Source of the DNA: Planctomycetota bacterium
GTDB taxonomy: Bacteria > Planctomycetota > Phycisphaerae > Phycisphaerales > SM1A02
DNA length: 64,000 nucleotides
Assembly (NCBI GenBank): GCA_024230295.1
Contig: JAAERN010000009.1
Location: 62,001 to 126,000, forward strand
Reading direction: 5' to 3'
Below, one piece after another: positions 45,132 through 54,513 of this stretch (positions are counted from its first letter, which is position 1; every line of letters begins with the position of its first letter). The notes under the pieces were generated by a model, which saw nothing but the letters and a program-made list of their open reading frames with translations, was not told where the DNA came from and did not search any database. Position numbers and translations under genes: made by a program.

Positions 45132-46132
45132 ACATGTCCGTTTCTATTGTGATTCCGGTCTATAACGAAGCCGAAAACATCGACGCTCTTGTGCGGCGGG
45201 TGAGCGAAGCGTGCAACGAGTTGAATGGACCTTGGGAAGTGATATTGGTCGATGACGGAAGCCGAGATGGCTCCATCGAGAAACTTGAGGCCGCGGCCGA
45301 GCGGTGGGACGGAAAGATCCAAGCGATCATTCTCAACCGAAATTATGGCCAGCACGCAGCGATTATGTGCGGCTTCGGGCACGCGAGCGGCGACATGATC
45401 ATCACGCTCGATGCGGATCTGCAGAATCCACCCGAAGAGATTCCCCGGCTGGCAGAGATGATTGAGCAAGGCAACGATGTCGTGGGGACCATTCGGCGGA
45501 ATCGACAGGACACGTTATTCAGGCGATTCGCTTCGGGCCGCATCAACTGGATGGTCAAAAAGGCAACCGGCGTCGGCATGAGCGATTACGGCTGCATGCT
45601 TCGGGCTTATCGAAAACCCGTCGTTGAAGCGATGCTGCAGTGCCGCGAGCGGAGCACATTTATACCGGTGCTTGCCAACAGTTTCGCGAAGCGAGCGATT
45701 GAGATCGAAGTCGCACACGCCGAACGGGCGGCAGGAGAATCGAAGTACAGCGTCTGGAAACTCGTCAATCTCCAGTTTGACCTGCTTACCAGCATGACGA
45801 CTACACCGCTTCGAATGCTGTCCTGGTTTGGTGTTGCAATTGCTGCGGGGGGGGTCGGATTCGGCCTCCTCTTGCTCATCGGTCGGGTGCTCTTTGGTGC
45901 GGAGTGGGCGGCCGAGGGCGTCTTCACGCTCTTTGCGATCCTGTTTATCTTCATCGGTGCGCAGTTTGTCGCCATGGGCCTTCTTGGCGAATATTTAGGA
46001 CGCGTGTATCACGACGTTCGCGGGCGGCCTCGATATTTTATAGATCACATCGCCGGGCATTCGAGCCTCGGCGGAAGCGATGCTGGCGAAACGGCCGCAT
46101 CAGCCGCCCTTGAAAGGCAGATTCAGACATGA
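45128..46132 (+). CDS. arnC: Undecaprenyl-phosphate 4-deoxy-4-formamido-L-arabinose transferase
   Basis: ArnC moves the formylated sugar from UDP onto undecaprenyl phosphate at the inner membrane. This 334-residue GT2 enzyme has [24 protein letters not shown], the catalytic [14 protein letters not shown], a segment [20 protein letters not shown] typical of DPM1/ArnC-type enzymes, and two C-terminal membrane helices ([19 protein letters not shown] and [19 protein letters not shown]). Start and stop both lie in ATGA overlaps with arnB and arnA. On its own it could be another polyprenyl-phosphate glycosyltransferase; its position makes ArnC the clear choice. Confidence 0.93.
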   Translation: MNMSVSIVIPVYNEAENIDALVRRVSEACNELNGPWEVILVDDGSRDGSIEKLEAAAERWDGKIQAIILNRNYGQHAAIMCGFGHASGDMIITLDADLQNPPEEIPRLAEMIEQGNDVVGTIRRNRQDTLFRRFASGRINWMVKKATGVGMSDYGCMLRAYRKPVVEAMLQCRERSTFIPVLANSFAKRAIEIEVAHAERAAGESKYSVWKLVNLQFDLLTSMTTTPLRMLSWFGVAIAAGGVGFGLLLLIGRVLFGAEWAAEGVFTLFAILFIFIGAQFVAMGLLGEYLGRVYHDVRGRPRYFIDHIAGHSSLGGSDAGETAASAALERQIQT

Positions 46133-48138
46133 AGATCGTACTCTTTGCGTACCACGAAATCGGCGTCGCAGCACTTGAAGCAATGCTTCGGAGTGGTATT
46201 GAGATCGCCGCTGTGTTCACGCACACAGATGACCCAGCAGAAGGGGGCTGGTACCGGTCAGTCGCTCGGGTGGCCGCCCAAGAGGGTATTCCTGTGTTCG
46301 CCCCGGAGAATCCCAACCATCCAATTTGGGTGGATCGGATTCAACAGTGGGACCCCGACGCGATCTTCTCGGCGCATTATCGCAGCATGATTGGTTCGAA
46401 AATCCTCGATCTGTGCCCGGATGCATGCTTCAACATTCACGCTTCACTTCTTCCAAAGTACCGGGGGCGGTGTCCCATCAACTGGGTCATCATCAATGGT
46501 GAATCTGAGACTGGTGTCACGCTGCATCACATGACGTCCGTTGCGGATGCGGGTGACATCGTGGCGCAGCAGAAGATCACGATCGACGAAGATGAAACCG
46601 CGGCCACATTGACTTCGCGTCTCGTGAAGGCTACCGGTGCCATGCTGGACGACGCGATTCCCGCGATGCAGCGGGGGGATTCAACGAGAACGCTACAGGA
46701 TGCATCGAGGGCTACGACCTATCCCGGCAGATGCCCGGAAGATGGCCGCATCGACTGGTCTGATTCCGCGACGGCCATCCAGAGTCTTGTTCGCGGCGTG
46801 ACGTATCCTTGGCCAGGAGCATTCTCCTTTGCTGGCGATCGTAAGATCTTGGTGTGGCAGGCAACGGTGATGCCTGGCGCGCCGGGGACAAGTCCAGGCA
46901 CGGTTCTATCAACCACACCCCTGACTGTGTCGTGTGGCGAAGACGCCCTGCAGATTGATGCCGGGCAGGACGAGGATGGCGTTTGGTCGAGCGGATCACA
47001 CTTGGCCAAGGAACTGAACCTCGTTGATGGAATGCGACTGGGCAAGTCTGATCCTGTGGCGGCACCGCGGAAGCGATCGGTGCTCATCCTTGGAGTCAAC
47101 GGGTTCATTGGAAGCCACCTCTCAGAGCAACTCCTCGCAAATGACTATGAAGTGTTCGGGATGGATCTTCGCTCGACAAATGTGGCGCATCTTGTCGACC
47201 GGCCGGGATTTCATTACCTCGAAGGCGATATCGCCATCAACCGTGAGTGGGTCGAGTACCACGTCCGTAAGTGTGACGTAGTTCTCCCCCTCGTTGCGAT
47301 TGCCACGCCGATTGAATACGTTCGCAATCCACTTCGGGTCTTCGAATTGGACTTTGAGCAGAATCTTCAGGTTGTTCGTGACTGTGTGAAATATGGTCGA
47401 CGAATCATCTTCCCGTCTACAAGCGAGGTGTACGGGATGTGTACCGATATGGCCTTCGATGAAGATGAATCGAATCTGGTGCTGGGGCCGATCAGTAAAC
47501 AGCGTTGGATCTACTCGTGTTCCAAACAGTTGCTCGATCGTGTGATATGGGCGTACGGCGTGAAGGAGGGCCTAGACTTCACGCTCTTCCGACCATTCAA
47601 CTGGATCGGTCCACGTCTCGACACACTCGATGCAGCGAGAGTCGGCTCGTCGCGGGCGATCACCCAACTCATTCTGAATCTCGTTGAAGGAACGCCCATC
47701 CAACTTGTGGATGGCGGTGAGCAAAAGCGATGTTTCACAGATGTCAACGAAGGCGTCGATTGCCTGTTCAGAATGATTGACGACACGACGGGTCGGAGTA
47801 CCTCACAGATCATTAATGTGGGCAACCCTGATAATGAAGCGAGCATCAAGGAACTTGCGGAGATGATCGTTGCCCGCTTCGACAAGCATCCACTAAGGCA
47901 TCGGTTCCCGCCGTTTGCGGGATACCGTATCGTTGAGAGTGGGAAGTACTACGGCAAGGGATATCAGGATGTGCAGCACCGCCGTCCATCGATTCGCAAT
48001 GCCACCCGTACTTTGGATTGGGTTCCGACCATCTCTACCGAGGAGTCCGTCGCGAGAACCGTTGACTGGTTCATCGAGGATCATGTGCGGGCGCTTGGTG
48101 CGGCACAAATCACATCGGAGGCTCCGACAGGCGCATGA
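46129..48138 (+). CDS. arnA: Bifunctional UDP-L-Ara4N formyltransferase / UDP-glucuronate decarboxylase
   Basis: ArnA carries two activities: oxidative decarboxylation of UDP-glucuronate (C-terminal) and N-10-formyl-THF-dependent formylation of UDP-Ara4N (N-terminal). In the 669-residue protein the formyltransferase catalytic residues are Asn102 and His104 in [14 protein letters not shown] and Asp140 in SVADAGDIV, at the same numbers as I recall for the E. coli enzyme. The decarboxylase half starts near 315 ([18 protein letters not shown]) and has [11 protein letters not shown] with Ser430/Glu431, [18 protein letters not shown] with Tyr460/Lys464, and the C-terminal [15 protein letters not shown]. 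The match to enterobacterial ArnA is strikingly close across the C-terminal half. Both ends lie in ATGA overlaps. Confidence 0.97.
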   Translation: MKIVLFAYHEIGVAALEAMLRSGIEIAAVFTHTDDPAEGGWYRSVARVAAQEGIPVFAPENPNHPIWVDRIQQWDPDAIFSAHYRSMIGSKILDLCPDACFNIHASLLPKYRGRCPINWVIINGESETGVTLHHMTSVADAGDIVAQQKITIDEDETAATLTSRLVKATGAMLDDAIPAMQRGDSTRTLQDASRATTYPGRCPEDGRIDWSDSATAIQSLVRGVTYPWPGAFSFAGDRKILVWQATVMPGAPGTSPGTVLSTTPLTVSCGEDALQIDAGQDEDGVWSSGSHLAKELNLVDGMRLGKSDPVAAPRKRSVLILGVNGFIGSHLSEQLLANDYEVFGMDLRSTNVAHLVDRPGFHYLEGDIAINREWVEYHVRKCDVVLPLVAIATPIEYVRNPLRVFELDFEQNLQVVRDCVKYGRRIIFPSTSEVYGMCTDMAFDEDESNLVLGPISKQRWIYSCSKQLLDRVIWAYGVKEGLDFTLFRPFNWIGPRLDTLDAARVGSSRAITQLILNLVEGTPIQLVDGGEQKRCFTDVNEGVDCLFRMIDDTTGRSTSQIINVGNPDNEASIKELAEMIVARFDKHPLRHRFPPFAGYRIVESGKYYGKGYQDVQHRRPSIRNATRTLDWVPTISTEESVARTVDWFIEDHVRALGAAQITSEAPTGA

Positions 48139-49007
48139 GACTCGCCCTGCGTATCGATGTCGATACGTACCGGGGAACCCGCGACGGCTTGCCCGTCCTG
48201 CGAAAGATGCTGCACGCGCGTGGGATCCAAGCTTCCTTCTTTTTGAGTTGCGGTCCAGACAATATGGGCCGACACATTCGCCGGCTGATTCGTCCGGCGT
48301 TTCTATCGAAGATGCTCCGGTCCGGTGCTCCGAGCATGTATGGATGGGACATCGTGTTGCGGGGGACGATATGGCCGGGACCAGTGATTCACCGCCACTT
48401 AGCGTCCCAGATGAAGTCCGTTGCCGACGACGGGCATGAAATCGGCGTGCACGCATGGGACCACTACTGGTGGCAAACGTCTGCCCATTCGGCATCTCCT
48501 GAACGGATGTCAGAGGAAATGGCACGTGCGCATGAGGCGATAGCAGACGTGATCGGGCGCGAACCAACGTGCGCCGCGGCGCCGGGGTGGATATGCACCC
48601 CCGACATGCTTCATCTGCGAGATCAATTCAATTATGAATACGTGAGTGACTGCCGAGGGCAAGGAGTCTTTCAGCCAGTAGGTGGACCGCCGCAAGTAAG
48701 TGTCAACCTCCCAACATGGGACGAAGTGGTTGGTCGGGACGGTGTTACTGATTCCAACTTCAATGAATATTTGATGGGGTGTTTGCGGCGGGATGGGTTT
48801 GACGTGTTGACGATCCATGCCGAGTCTGAGGGCGGTGTCAAGGCCCGTCTATTTGAAGACTTCCTCGATCGAGCACTGGCAGACGGTCTCAATATCGTGC
48901 CGCTGAGCACACTTGTGGAATCAAATGTACCCACGGGTCAGTTGGGCCGCGGAGTTGTGCCGGGCCGTGAAGGATGGGTTGCTGTACGGGAGGACACGCC
49001 CGAATGA
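48135..49007 (+). CDS. arnD: 4-deoxy-4-formamido-L-arabinose-phosphoundecaprenol deformylase
   Basis: ArnD removes the formyl group from the lipid-linked sugar, committing it to transfer. The 290-residue protein is a NodB-type deacetylase with [65 protein letters not shown] and [11 protein letters not shown], followed by [10 protein letters not shown] and GREGWVAV at the end. All of these are ArnD-specific features. No signal peptide is evident. Start and stop are in ATGA overlaps with arnA and arnT. Confidence 0.96.
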   Translation: MRLALRIDVDTYRGTRDGLPVLRKMLHARGIQASFFLSCGPDNMGRHIRRLIRPAFLSKMLRSGAPSMYGWDIVLRGTIWPGPVIHRHLASQMKSVADDGHEIGVHAWDHYWWQTSAHSASPERMSEEMARAHEAIADVIGREPTCAAAPGWICTPDMLHLRDQFNYEYVSDCRGQGVFQPVGGPPQVSVNLPTWDEVVGRDGVTDSNFNEYLMGCLRRDGFDVLTIHAESEGGVKARLFEDFLDRALADGLNIVPLSTLVESNVPTGQLGRGVVPGREGWVAVREDTPE

Positions 49008-50740
49008 AACAACTAAGTGCTCAGCGTGCGGAAAGCCGTCGGTTTACGCGGTGGGCCATCATCGGACTCATCGTGATATTCATTGGTATCTACGTACTTC
49101 CACTTGGCCTACGGCCCATGGTTGTTCCCGACGAGGCCCGCTACGCGGCGATCCCCGCTGAGATGATTCGAACTGGTGAGTGGACTGTCCCACACCTAGC
49201 TGGAATTCGGTACTTCGAAAAACCCGTGCTTGGCTACTGGATGACTGCGGCATCGTTTCTTGCCTTTGGTGAAAACACCGAAGCGCTGAGGCTGCCTTCA
49301 GCTGTGATGTCCGGCCTCGCCATCATCATGATTTTGCTGTTCGTTCGGCGTTGGACGGGGCGCTGGGACATAGCAACACTCTCTGGTGTCGTTCTGGCAA
49401 CCTGCCTCGAACCAGTGATCTTGGGAACAACCGCCATTTTGGATGCTCCCTTTGCAGCTTGTGTGACCGCGACCATTGTGTGTTTCTATCTCGGATGGCG
49501 AAGTCAAAGCAGTTCCAAATATGGCTGGTTAATTAGTGCGGGTGTGGCATGCGGTGCTGCGTTTCTCATCAAGGGATTTCTGGCAGTCGCACTGCCAACG
49601 ATGGTGCTGGCGCCATGGCTGGCGTGGAGTGGCCGGTGGAAGGATCTTGTGACACTACCGTGGTTGCCGGCTGCTGCCGCCATTGCGACAGCACTTCCAT
49701 GGTCGATTGCGGTTCATGGCGCGTCACCAGAGTATTGGGATTACTTCTTCTGGGTTGAGCATATTCAACGATTCACGGGAGGTGCGGAGGCACAACACCC
49801 CGAGCCATGGTGGTTCTTCGCCCCCATCTTGGTGGTGGGCTTGATTCCATGGCTCTTCGCATCGCCCCTGGCGGTGATGGGGCTTGCAAGGCGGGGCTTT
49901 GGATCTCCGGAGAGCCGCCTGCTCCTGTGTTGGGCAGTTCTACCGCTGATCTTCTTCTCGGTGTCGTCCGGGAAGTTGCCGACCTACATTCTTCCGTGCT
50001 TCCCACCATTCGCGGCTTTGATAACGGTCGGGCTTATTGAGCACTTTGGTTCTGTGGACAACCATCGCCGTGTTGGTCAACTCATTCCTGGTTCAATTCT
50101 CGCGGTGATCGGGATAGTTGCGATTGTGTCTTCGCCATTTATTCCAACAGATTCGGTGCATGGCGGCCCATGGGAAGATGGTGGCACATGGCGGTTGGCC
50201 ATAGTTGGCCTGACGCTCCTTTTTTGGGGCGGTACAGATTGGGTCTCATGTAGATCGGACGATGGTCTCCGGCGAGTTTTCATAGGTGGTATCGGCGCTG
50301 CAGCATTCCTAGCCATCATGCCGAGCCTTCTTCCAACAGGATGGATGAAAATATCCAAGGCCCCGATGGCGTGGCTTCATCAGTGGACACCATTGGCCGA
50401 GCGATCGACCGTCTTGGCCGATCGCGATCTGATCCACGCCGGATACTGGATCTGGCCCAACGCTGATGTGCACCTTTTTGGTAACCCCGGCGAGATGAAG
50501 TGGGGGGTGATGAACTTCAAAGAGCATGCTGAGGCGCACATCCAGACCTCTGATCTGGCCAAGGCGGTGCAGGCGGCCTCGCTAGAGCAACCGGTCATTT
50601 TGGTAGTGACTCGTCCTGATCAGTATCAAAAAATCATCGGCCGACTTGTTGGTATCAATCACATTTCTGAGCCCGCCACCAAATCCGATCGAGATGTCCT
50701 GTTGGCAGTTTGGCCGGCCGAGGCGATGCCCGCGAATTAG
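49004..50740 (+). CDS. arnT: Undecaprenyl phosphate-alpha-L-Ara4N transferase (GT83)
   Basis: ArnT is the inner-membrane enzyme that transfers Ara4N from the lipid carrier to lipid A. The 578-residue protein has about twelve membrane segments and the family's first-loop motif VVPDEARYAAIPAEMIRTGE followed by GIRYFEKPVLGYWMTAASFLAFGE, then WRSQSSSKYGW and SSGKLPTYILPCFP, typical of PMT_2-type glycosyltransferases. The ATG at 49004 is in a 4-base overlap with the arnD stop; the ORF-track start at 48974 is upstream. A soluble C-terminal part follows. The acceptor in this organism is assumed to be lipid A but not shown. Confidence 0.92.
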   Translation: MKQLSAQRAESRRFTRWAIIGLIVIFIGIYVLPLGLRPMVVPDEARYAAIPAEMIRTGEWTVPHLAGIRYFEKPVLGYWMTAASFLAFGENTEALRLPSAVMSGLAIIMILLFVRRWTGRWDIATLSGVVLATCLEPVILGTTAILDAPFAACVTATIVCFYLGWRSQSSSKYGWLISAGVACGAAFLIKGFLAVALPTMVLAPWLAWSGRWKDLVTLPWLPAAAAIATALPWSIAVHGASPEYWDYFFWVEHIQRFTGGAEAQHPEPWWFFAPILVVGLIPWLFASPLAVMGLARRGFGSPESRLLLCWAVLPLIFFSVSSGKLPTYILPCFPPFAALITVGLIEHFGSVDNHRRVGQLIPGSILAVIGIVAIVSSPFIPTDSVHGGPWEDGGTWRLAIVGLTLLFWGGTDWVSCRSDDGLRRVFIGGIGAAAFLAIMPSLLPTGWMKISKAPMAWLHQWTPLAERSTVLADRDLIHAGYWIWPNADVHLFGNPGEMKWGVMNFKEHAEAHIQTSDLAKAVQAASLEQPVILVVTRPDQYQKIIGRLVGINHISEPATKSDRDVLLAVWPAEAMPAN

Positions 50741-50838
50741 CAGCCGCATCGCCAATCGACAGCGCCGATTTGGATCAAACTGTTGATATCATTCGCGGTC
50801 TGCCTAAAGCGGGCAAAGCCATGGAGGAACAACACACA

Positions 50839-51459
50839 ATGAGTACTTGTTGCAGCACCGGACTTAGTGTACTTGTCACACAAGAAGCACCAGATTTCAC
50901 AGCCCAGACTGTCATGGCCGACGGAACGATTGGTGACTTGACACTCTCGTCATTCCGCGGAGAGTACGTCGTACTCTTCTTCTGGCCGCTTGACAACACA
51001 TTTGTGTGTCCGACCGAAATCATTGCGTTTGACAAGCGATACGACAAATTCAAGGAACGTGGATGTGAAGTGGTTGGCGTGAGCATCGACTCACCCTTCT
51101 CCCACATTGCATGGCGAGAGAAGCCTGTTGCCGAGGGCGGCATCGGACCAATTTCATATCCGATGGTGGCTGACATCAAACAGGAGATCTGCCGCGCGTA
51201 TGGTGTGCAGCACCCGAACGGACCGGCGCTTCGTGGGACATTTCTGATTGATCGCGACGGCGTTGTACGGCACCAAGTTGTCAACGACCTTCCACTTGGC
51301 CGGAATATCGACGAGACACTTCGCATGGTCGACGCACTGAAGTTCTTCGAGGCCAATGGCGAGGTGTGCCCGGCCGGATGGAGCGAAGGCGATTCCGCGA
51401 TGAAGCCAAATGCCGAGGGCGTTGCTGACTATCTCGCGACCAATGCGGGATCGCTTTGA
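50839..51459 (+). CDS. 2-Cys peroxiredoxin (AhpC/TSA family)
   Basis: This is a 206-residue peroxiredoxin with peroxidatic Cys57 in DNTFVCPTEI and resolving Cys177 in EVCPAGWSEGD, plus FFWPLDNTF and GTFLIDRDGVVRH typical of the family. It reduces peroxides using thiols. The ATG at 50839 follows GGAGGA at about 10 bases and is preferred over 50821 or 50710. The N-terminus MSTCCST contains two extra cysteines. It lies 98 bases after arnT on the same strand and is convergent with the glycosyltransferase gene (10-base gap). Confidence 0.95.
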   Translation: MSTCCSTGLSVLVTQEAPDFTAQTVMADGTIGDLTLSSFRGEYVVLFFWPLDNTFVCPTEIIAFDKRYDKFKERGCEVVGVSIDSPFSHIAWREKPVAEGGIGPISYPMVADIKQEICRAYGVQHPNGPALRGTFLIDRDGVVRHQVVNDLPLGRNIDETLRMVDALKFFEANGEVCPAGWSEGDSAMKPNAEGVADYLATNAGSL

Positions 51460-51469
51460 TCTCTAGGAT

Positions 51470-52327
51470 TCAACTCCCAGGCAGTCCACGCTCGATTCGC
51501 TGCGTTTCCTTGACCTTCAAGACGATCATGTATTCATACATGGCCTGCAGGCGGCAGTAGGTAAATCCGGCTGCGCCGTCCATAAATCCTCGCTTCAAGA
51601 AGTACATGTACAAGAACTTCAAGAGCGGCCTGAAAGGCATGCGGAAGCTGAGGTTCTTGAGTTCATACCGCCGAGTCATCGCGTCTCTCGATAAGAGATT
51701 GCTCAGTTGCATTGGGCGATCTTTGAGCGACTTCATTGTCTCTTCGGCTTCATAAGTTGCGTACTTGTTGTGCCGCGTGAACCACTCATTGAGCCCCTTG
51801 CTGAAATTGAAGTGCAGAAAGTGTTCGCGGAGATATCCAACTTCCCCATCGATCGTGGGGATGGGGTTCGCCTTTCGAGCAAAGCGAATGTGCGGCGGTT
51901 GAAAGAAACGCATGATGAGTCCCGGTGGCATCGAGTGCTTGAGCCAACGACCGCGGAAGTAGTTCTTTCGCCCACAGTAGTACGCCACGGGCGCCTTGGT
52001 GTCTCGATTCAAATCACCCGAGTCCCATCTCTCAGCAACGGCCTCGATTTCGGCCCGAAGTTCAGGTGTCATGTGCTCATCAGCATCGAGGTAGAACACC
52101 CAACGATGCTTGAAGTCGATGTTCTCCATGGCCCAGTTCTGATGCGTACCCCGACCGTCGTATGTTCGCTCGAAGAACCTTGCTCCCCGCTCGTTGCAGA
52201 TTTCTTCGGTGCGATCGGTGGAGTATGAATCAAGTACGACGATGTCATCGCAGAAGGAGACCGAGTCGAGACAGGACGGGAGGTTGTCCTCTTCGTTGAG
52301 TGTTTGGATGAAGATAGAGACAGGCAT
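51470..52327 (-). CDS. GT2 glycosyltransferase, WaaE/KdtX-like
   Basis: This is a 285-residue GT2 enzyme with SIFIQTLNEEDNLPSCL, VVLDSYSTDRTEEI and the divalent-metal motif in VFYLDADEHM. The second half contains YLREHFLHFNFSKGLNEWF and RYELKNLSFRMPFRPLLKFLYMYF, typical of the WaaE (beta-1,4-glucosyltransferase) group acting in LPS core or surface glycan synthesis. It is the last gene of a minus-strand block with the propeller protein (8-base gap) and the acetyltransferase. The acceptor is unknown. Confidence 0.88.
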   Translation of the reverse strand: MPVSIFIQTLNEEDNLPSCLDSVSFCDDIVVLDSYSTDRTEEICNERGARFFERTYDGRGTHQNWAMENIDFKHRWVFYLDADEHMTPELRAEIEAVAERWDSGDLNRDTKAPVAYYCGRKNYFRGRWLKHSMPPGLIMRFFQPPHIRFARKANPIPTIDGEVGYLREHFLHFNFSKGLNEWFTRHNKYATYEAEETMKSLKDRPMQLSNLLSRDAMTRRYELKNLSFRMPFRPLLKFLYMYFLKRGFMDGAAGFTYCRLQAMYEYMIVLKVKETQRIERGLPGS

Positions 52328-52335
52328 CGGTTGAA

Positions 52336-53655
52336 TCAGGCTCCGGTGATCGATGAAACGTCGACCATGTATATGCGACGACGGCCTTCCATGGCCGAGT
52401 CGATGCAGACGCGCGAGGCATCGTCGTTGAAACGGGGGTGGAGGTCCACCCGAATGTCATTATCAAGCGTTCGCGGCGTGGACCAACGGCCTACCTCGTA
52501 GCCGATGTCTTCCTGAGTATCCCAGAGGAAGAGTGGCTGCCGCGACTTGAGGTCCGGATAGCCGTCCGTGACGACCCAGCGATTCGGATGTGTCCCGCCC
52601 CGCGCGTACGTGCAGTGGCCATCGCATGTCAGCTCACCCACAGCAAATGAGTCTGGTGACTTGGCATCAGCGCCCCGAACATCCACATCATGAATGAGCA
52701 GATAACTGTCCTTCATAATCTTGTTCATGAGGATGCGCGGTTTGCCGAGCGCGTAGTACACGGGTTTGAGTGTGCGCCGGGCGATCGTCATGAGACGCTG
52801 CTTCGCGGTCTTGGGCTGGTTCCCGCTCCCAAGCAACGATCGCTTACCGCCCCAGGCAAGAATTGTTCCATCGTCCGCCCAGTCGTAGTGACTGCACATG
52901 CCCTCGAAAAGAAGACGTACATCGTTGCCAGATGTGTCCGATGTAAGCAGCCGCGACTGGAGGATTCCGTCACGCCGGTCAAAGCGGTGCATGAAACAGA
53001 ATCGAGTTCCAGAAGGATTGAACATGATGTGGTTGAGGTGCTGGTGAAGGCCGTCTCCAGCTCGGTCGCTGCCGTCGCTGGTCATTTGGTCGACAGAATC
53101 CATCGAAACGATTAGTTGCGGTTCACCGTCAACCAGCATGGCAATGCCATCGTTCGCTGGGGAAGCCTCTTCGGGGTTCGCATCAACCACCGCGGGATAC
53201 CCGTATTCCGGACGAAGCCGACTTAGGCGGCCAAAGGACAACGTCGCCATTTCACAGCCTGTGTTGATTGAGTACACCGGCGATTCGATGCGATTGATCT
53301 CATCGCCCGCCAAGTTAACGATTCGAAAGATCGGAGAACCGTCCTCAAGATCATTGAAGCCGATGCAGACCTGCCCAGCGCAGGTGTCGTGCCAACGCAG
53401 CATGGCGCCCTGTTGCCAGTTCCAGGCGCGAGTCTCCCCGACTCGGTGAAACTCCGGGCTTGAACCGTCCCATCCAGTGACGAATCCCACTTCGGCAATG
53501 TCGTTGGTTGTCGGAAATCGGTCACAGAAGCGAGCGCGATGAGCCAAGAGCATCGTCTCGTCGGCCGACAGCGGGTTCTTGTCGTAATACCCGAACCAAT
53601 AATGCCAGTCATCGTCCGGCGTGGCTGCCGCAATGGGGCAGGGCTTCTTGATCAT
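52336..53655 (-). CDS. Beta-propeller protein of polysaccharide clusters, function unknown
   Basis: This 439-residue protein shows propeller-like blades, for example DWHYWFGYYDKNPLSADET near the start, HLNHIMFNPSGTRFCFMHR in the middle and IRVDLHPRFNDDASRVCID near the end. Similar proteins, loosely related to oligogalacturonate lyase propellers, occur in surface polysaccharide gene clusters. No signal peptide is seen and no catalytic residues can be named. Its start overlaps the acetyltransferase stop by 4 bases (ATGA), and the glycosyltransferase follows 8 bases on, so it is firmly part of the glycan operon. Confidence 0.75.
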   Translation of the reverse strand: MIKKPCPIAAATPDDDWHYWFGYYDKNPLSADETMLLAHRARFCDRFPTTNDIAEVGFVTGWDGSSPEFHRVGETRAWNWQQGAMLRWHDTCAGQVCIGFNDLEDGSPIFRIVNLAGDEINRIESPVYSINTGCEMATLSFGRLSRLRPEYGYPAVVDANPEEASPANDGIAMLVDGEPQLIVSMDSVDQMTSDGSDRAGDGLHQHLNHIMFNPSGTRFCFMHRFDRRDGILQSRLLTSDTSGNDVRLLFEGMCSHYDWADDGTILAWGGKRSLLGSGNQPKTAKQRLMTIARRTLKPVYYALGKPRILMNKIMKDSYLLIHDVDVRGADAKSPDSFAVGELTCDGHCTYARGGTHPNRWVVTDGYPDLKSRQPLFLWDTQEDIGYEVGRWSTPRTLDNDIRVDLHPRFNDDASRVCIDSAMEGRRRIYMVDVSSITGA

Positions 53656-54260
53656 GACGCGGCGTCGTCCGGTCGCTCGCCTGCGGGAAGATTCGCGTGC
53701 GGGGTTGCCTCGCCGACGACGCGATCCTTGATCGGTTTGGCGGGACTGCCAACGCAGATTTTCCCACTAGGCAAGTCACCAAAGACACTGCTTCGAGCAC
53801 CAACGACTGTGCGGTCACCGATCGTGACGCCTGGCGCTACGTACACATCGGCTGCGACCCAGCAGCCCGACCCGATCGTGATCGGATACGGCTCCAGGGG
53901 AAACCGAGGATGCGTGTGGTCATGGGTCGCGCCGCACAAGTAGGAGTACTGGCTGATCGTCGTGTGAGAGCCGATCTTGATCGGCGCCACGCAGTAAACA
54001 TCGACGTCATCCGAAATCGTCGAGTGCTCGCCCATCTCAAGATTCCATGGTCCCCAGATTCTTGCCCGGGGCCCGACTTTGGCCCCCGGAGCCATCGTGG
54101 CACCGAAGGTCTTCAGTAGAAACCGCCTCCAGCGGCGACATGGTCTGGGGCTCATTCGAAAGAGTGTGCCCTGCACCAGGCCCCAGCACATTCGGGCGAT
54201 GCGATTCCCGCGAGAGTGCGGGCTCGGTTTGTTGGCGATGCTGATTTTCGATTCGGTCAC
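53652..54260 (-). CDS. WcaF-like acetyltransferase (left-handed beta-helix)
   Basis: This is a 202-residue hexapeptide-repeat acetyltransferase. The repeats are clear: APGAKVGPRARIWGPWNLEMG, ISDDVDVYCVAPIKIGSHTTIS, HDHTHPRFPLEPYPITIGSG with the probable catalytic His, and VTIGDRTVVGARSSVFGDLP, ending PAKPIKDR. This pattern is that of colanic-acid-type WcaF enzymes, which acetylate a sugar in an exopolysaccharide. The start is the GTG at 54260 as given; no strong ribosome site is visible. It is the first recognised gene of the minus-strand glycan block. Confidence 0.9.
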   Translation of the reverse strand: MTESKISIANKPSPHSRGNRIARMCWGLVQGTLFRMSPRPCRRWRRFLLKTFGATMAPGAKVGPRARIWGPWNLEMGEHSTISDDVDVYCVAPIKIGSHTTISQYSYLCGATHDHTHPRFPLEPYPITIGSGCWVAADVYVAPGVTIGDRTVVGARSSVFGDLPSGKICVGSPAKPIKDRVVGEATPHANLPAGERPDDAAS

Positions 54261-54410
54261 GGCTGGCGGTGATCCATTGGTTCGAGCGGGTCAAGGGCGG
54301 CGACTTCATATCAATCGGCACGCCATCGGCATCCCTGAACCCATTTGATGCCAAATCGGCGCTCATGGGCGAGAAACAGCGGAGGGAATCATATTAGTCC
54401 CAAAGTGAGT

Positions 54411-54442
54411 GAGAGCCCCCTACGGGTGCGCGGGGGGCTCTC
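54411..54442. terminator. Hairpin terminator
   Basis: GAGAGCCCCC (54411-54420) and GGGGGCTCTC (54433-54442) form a 10-bp stem with a 12-base loop, followed on the plus strand by CTTTA. It lies about 70 bases after the stop of the minus-strand CBM2 gene and upstream of the acetyltransferase gene, so it probably separates these two units. Confidence 0.75.
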
Positions 54443-54513
54443 CTTTAGACGCGACCATGGTGCCACGTTCGACGAGAAGGGAATGATTTCATAACTACAT
54501 AATGCATAAGTGT

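Noticed and set aside
54037-54366. 109-aa minus-strand ORF upstream of the acetyltransferase
   Set aside because: Overlaps the acetyltransferase in another frame and lacks recognisable features; could at most be a remnant.
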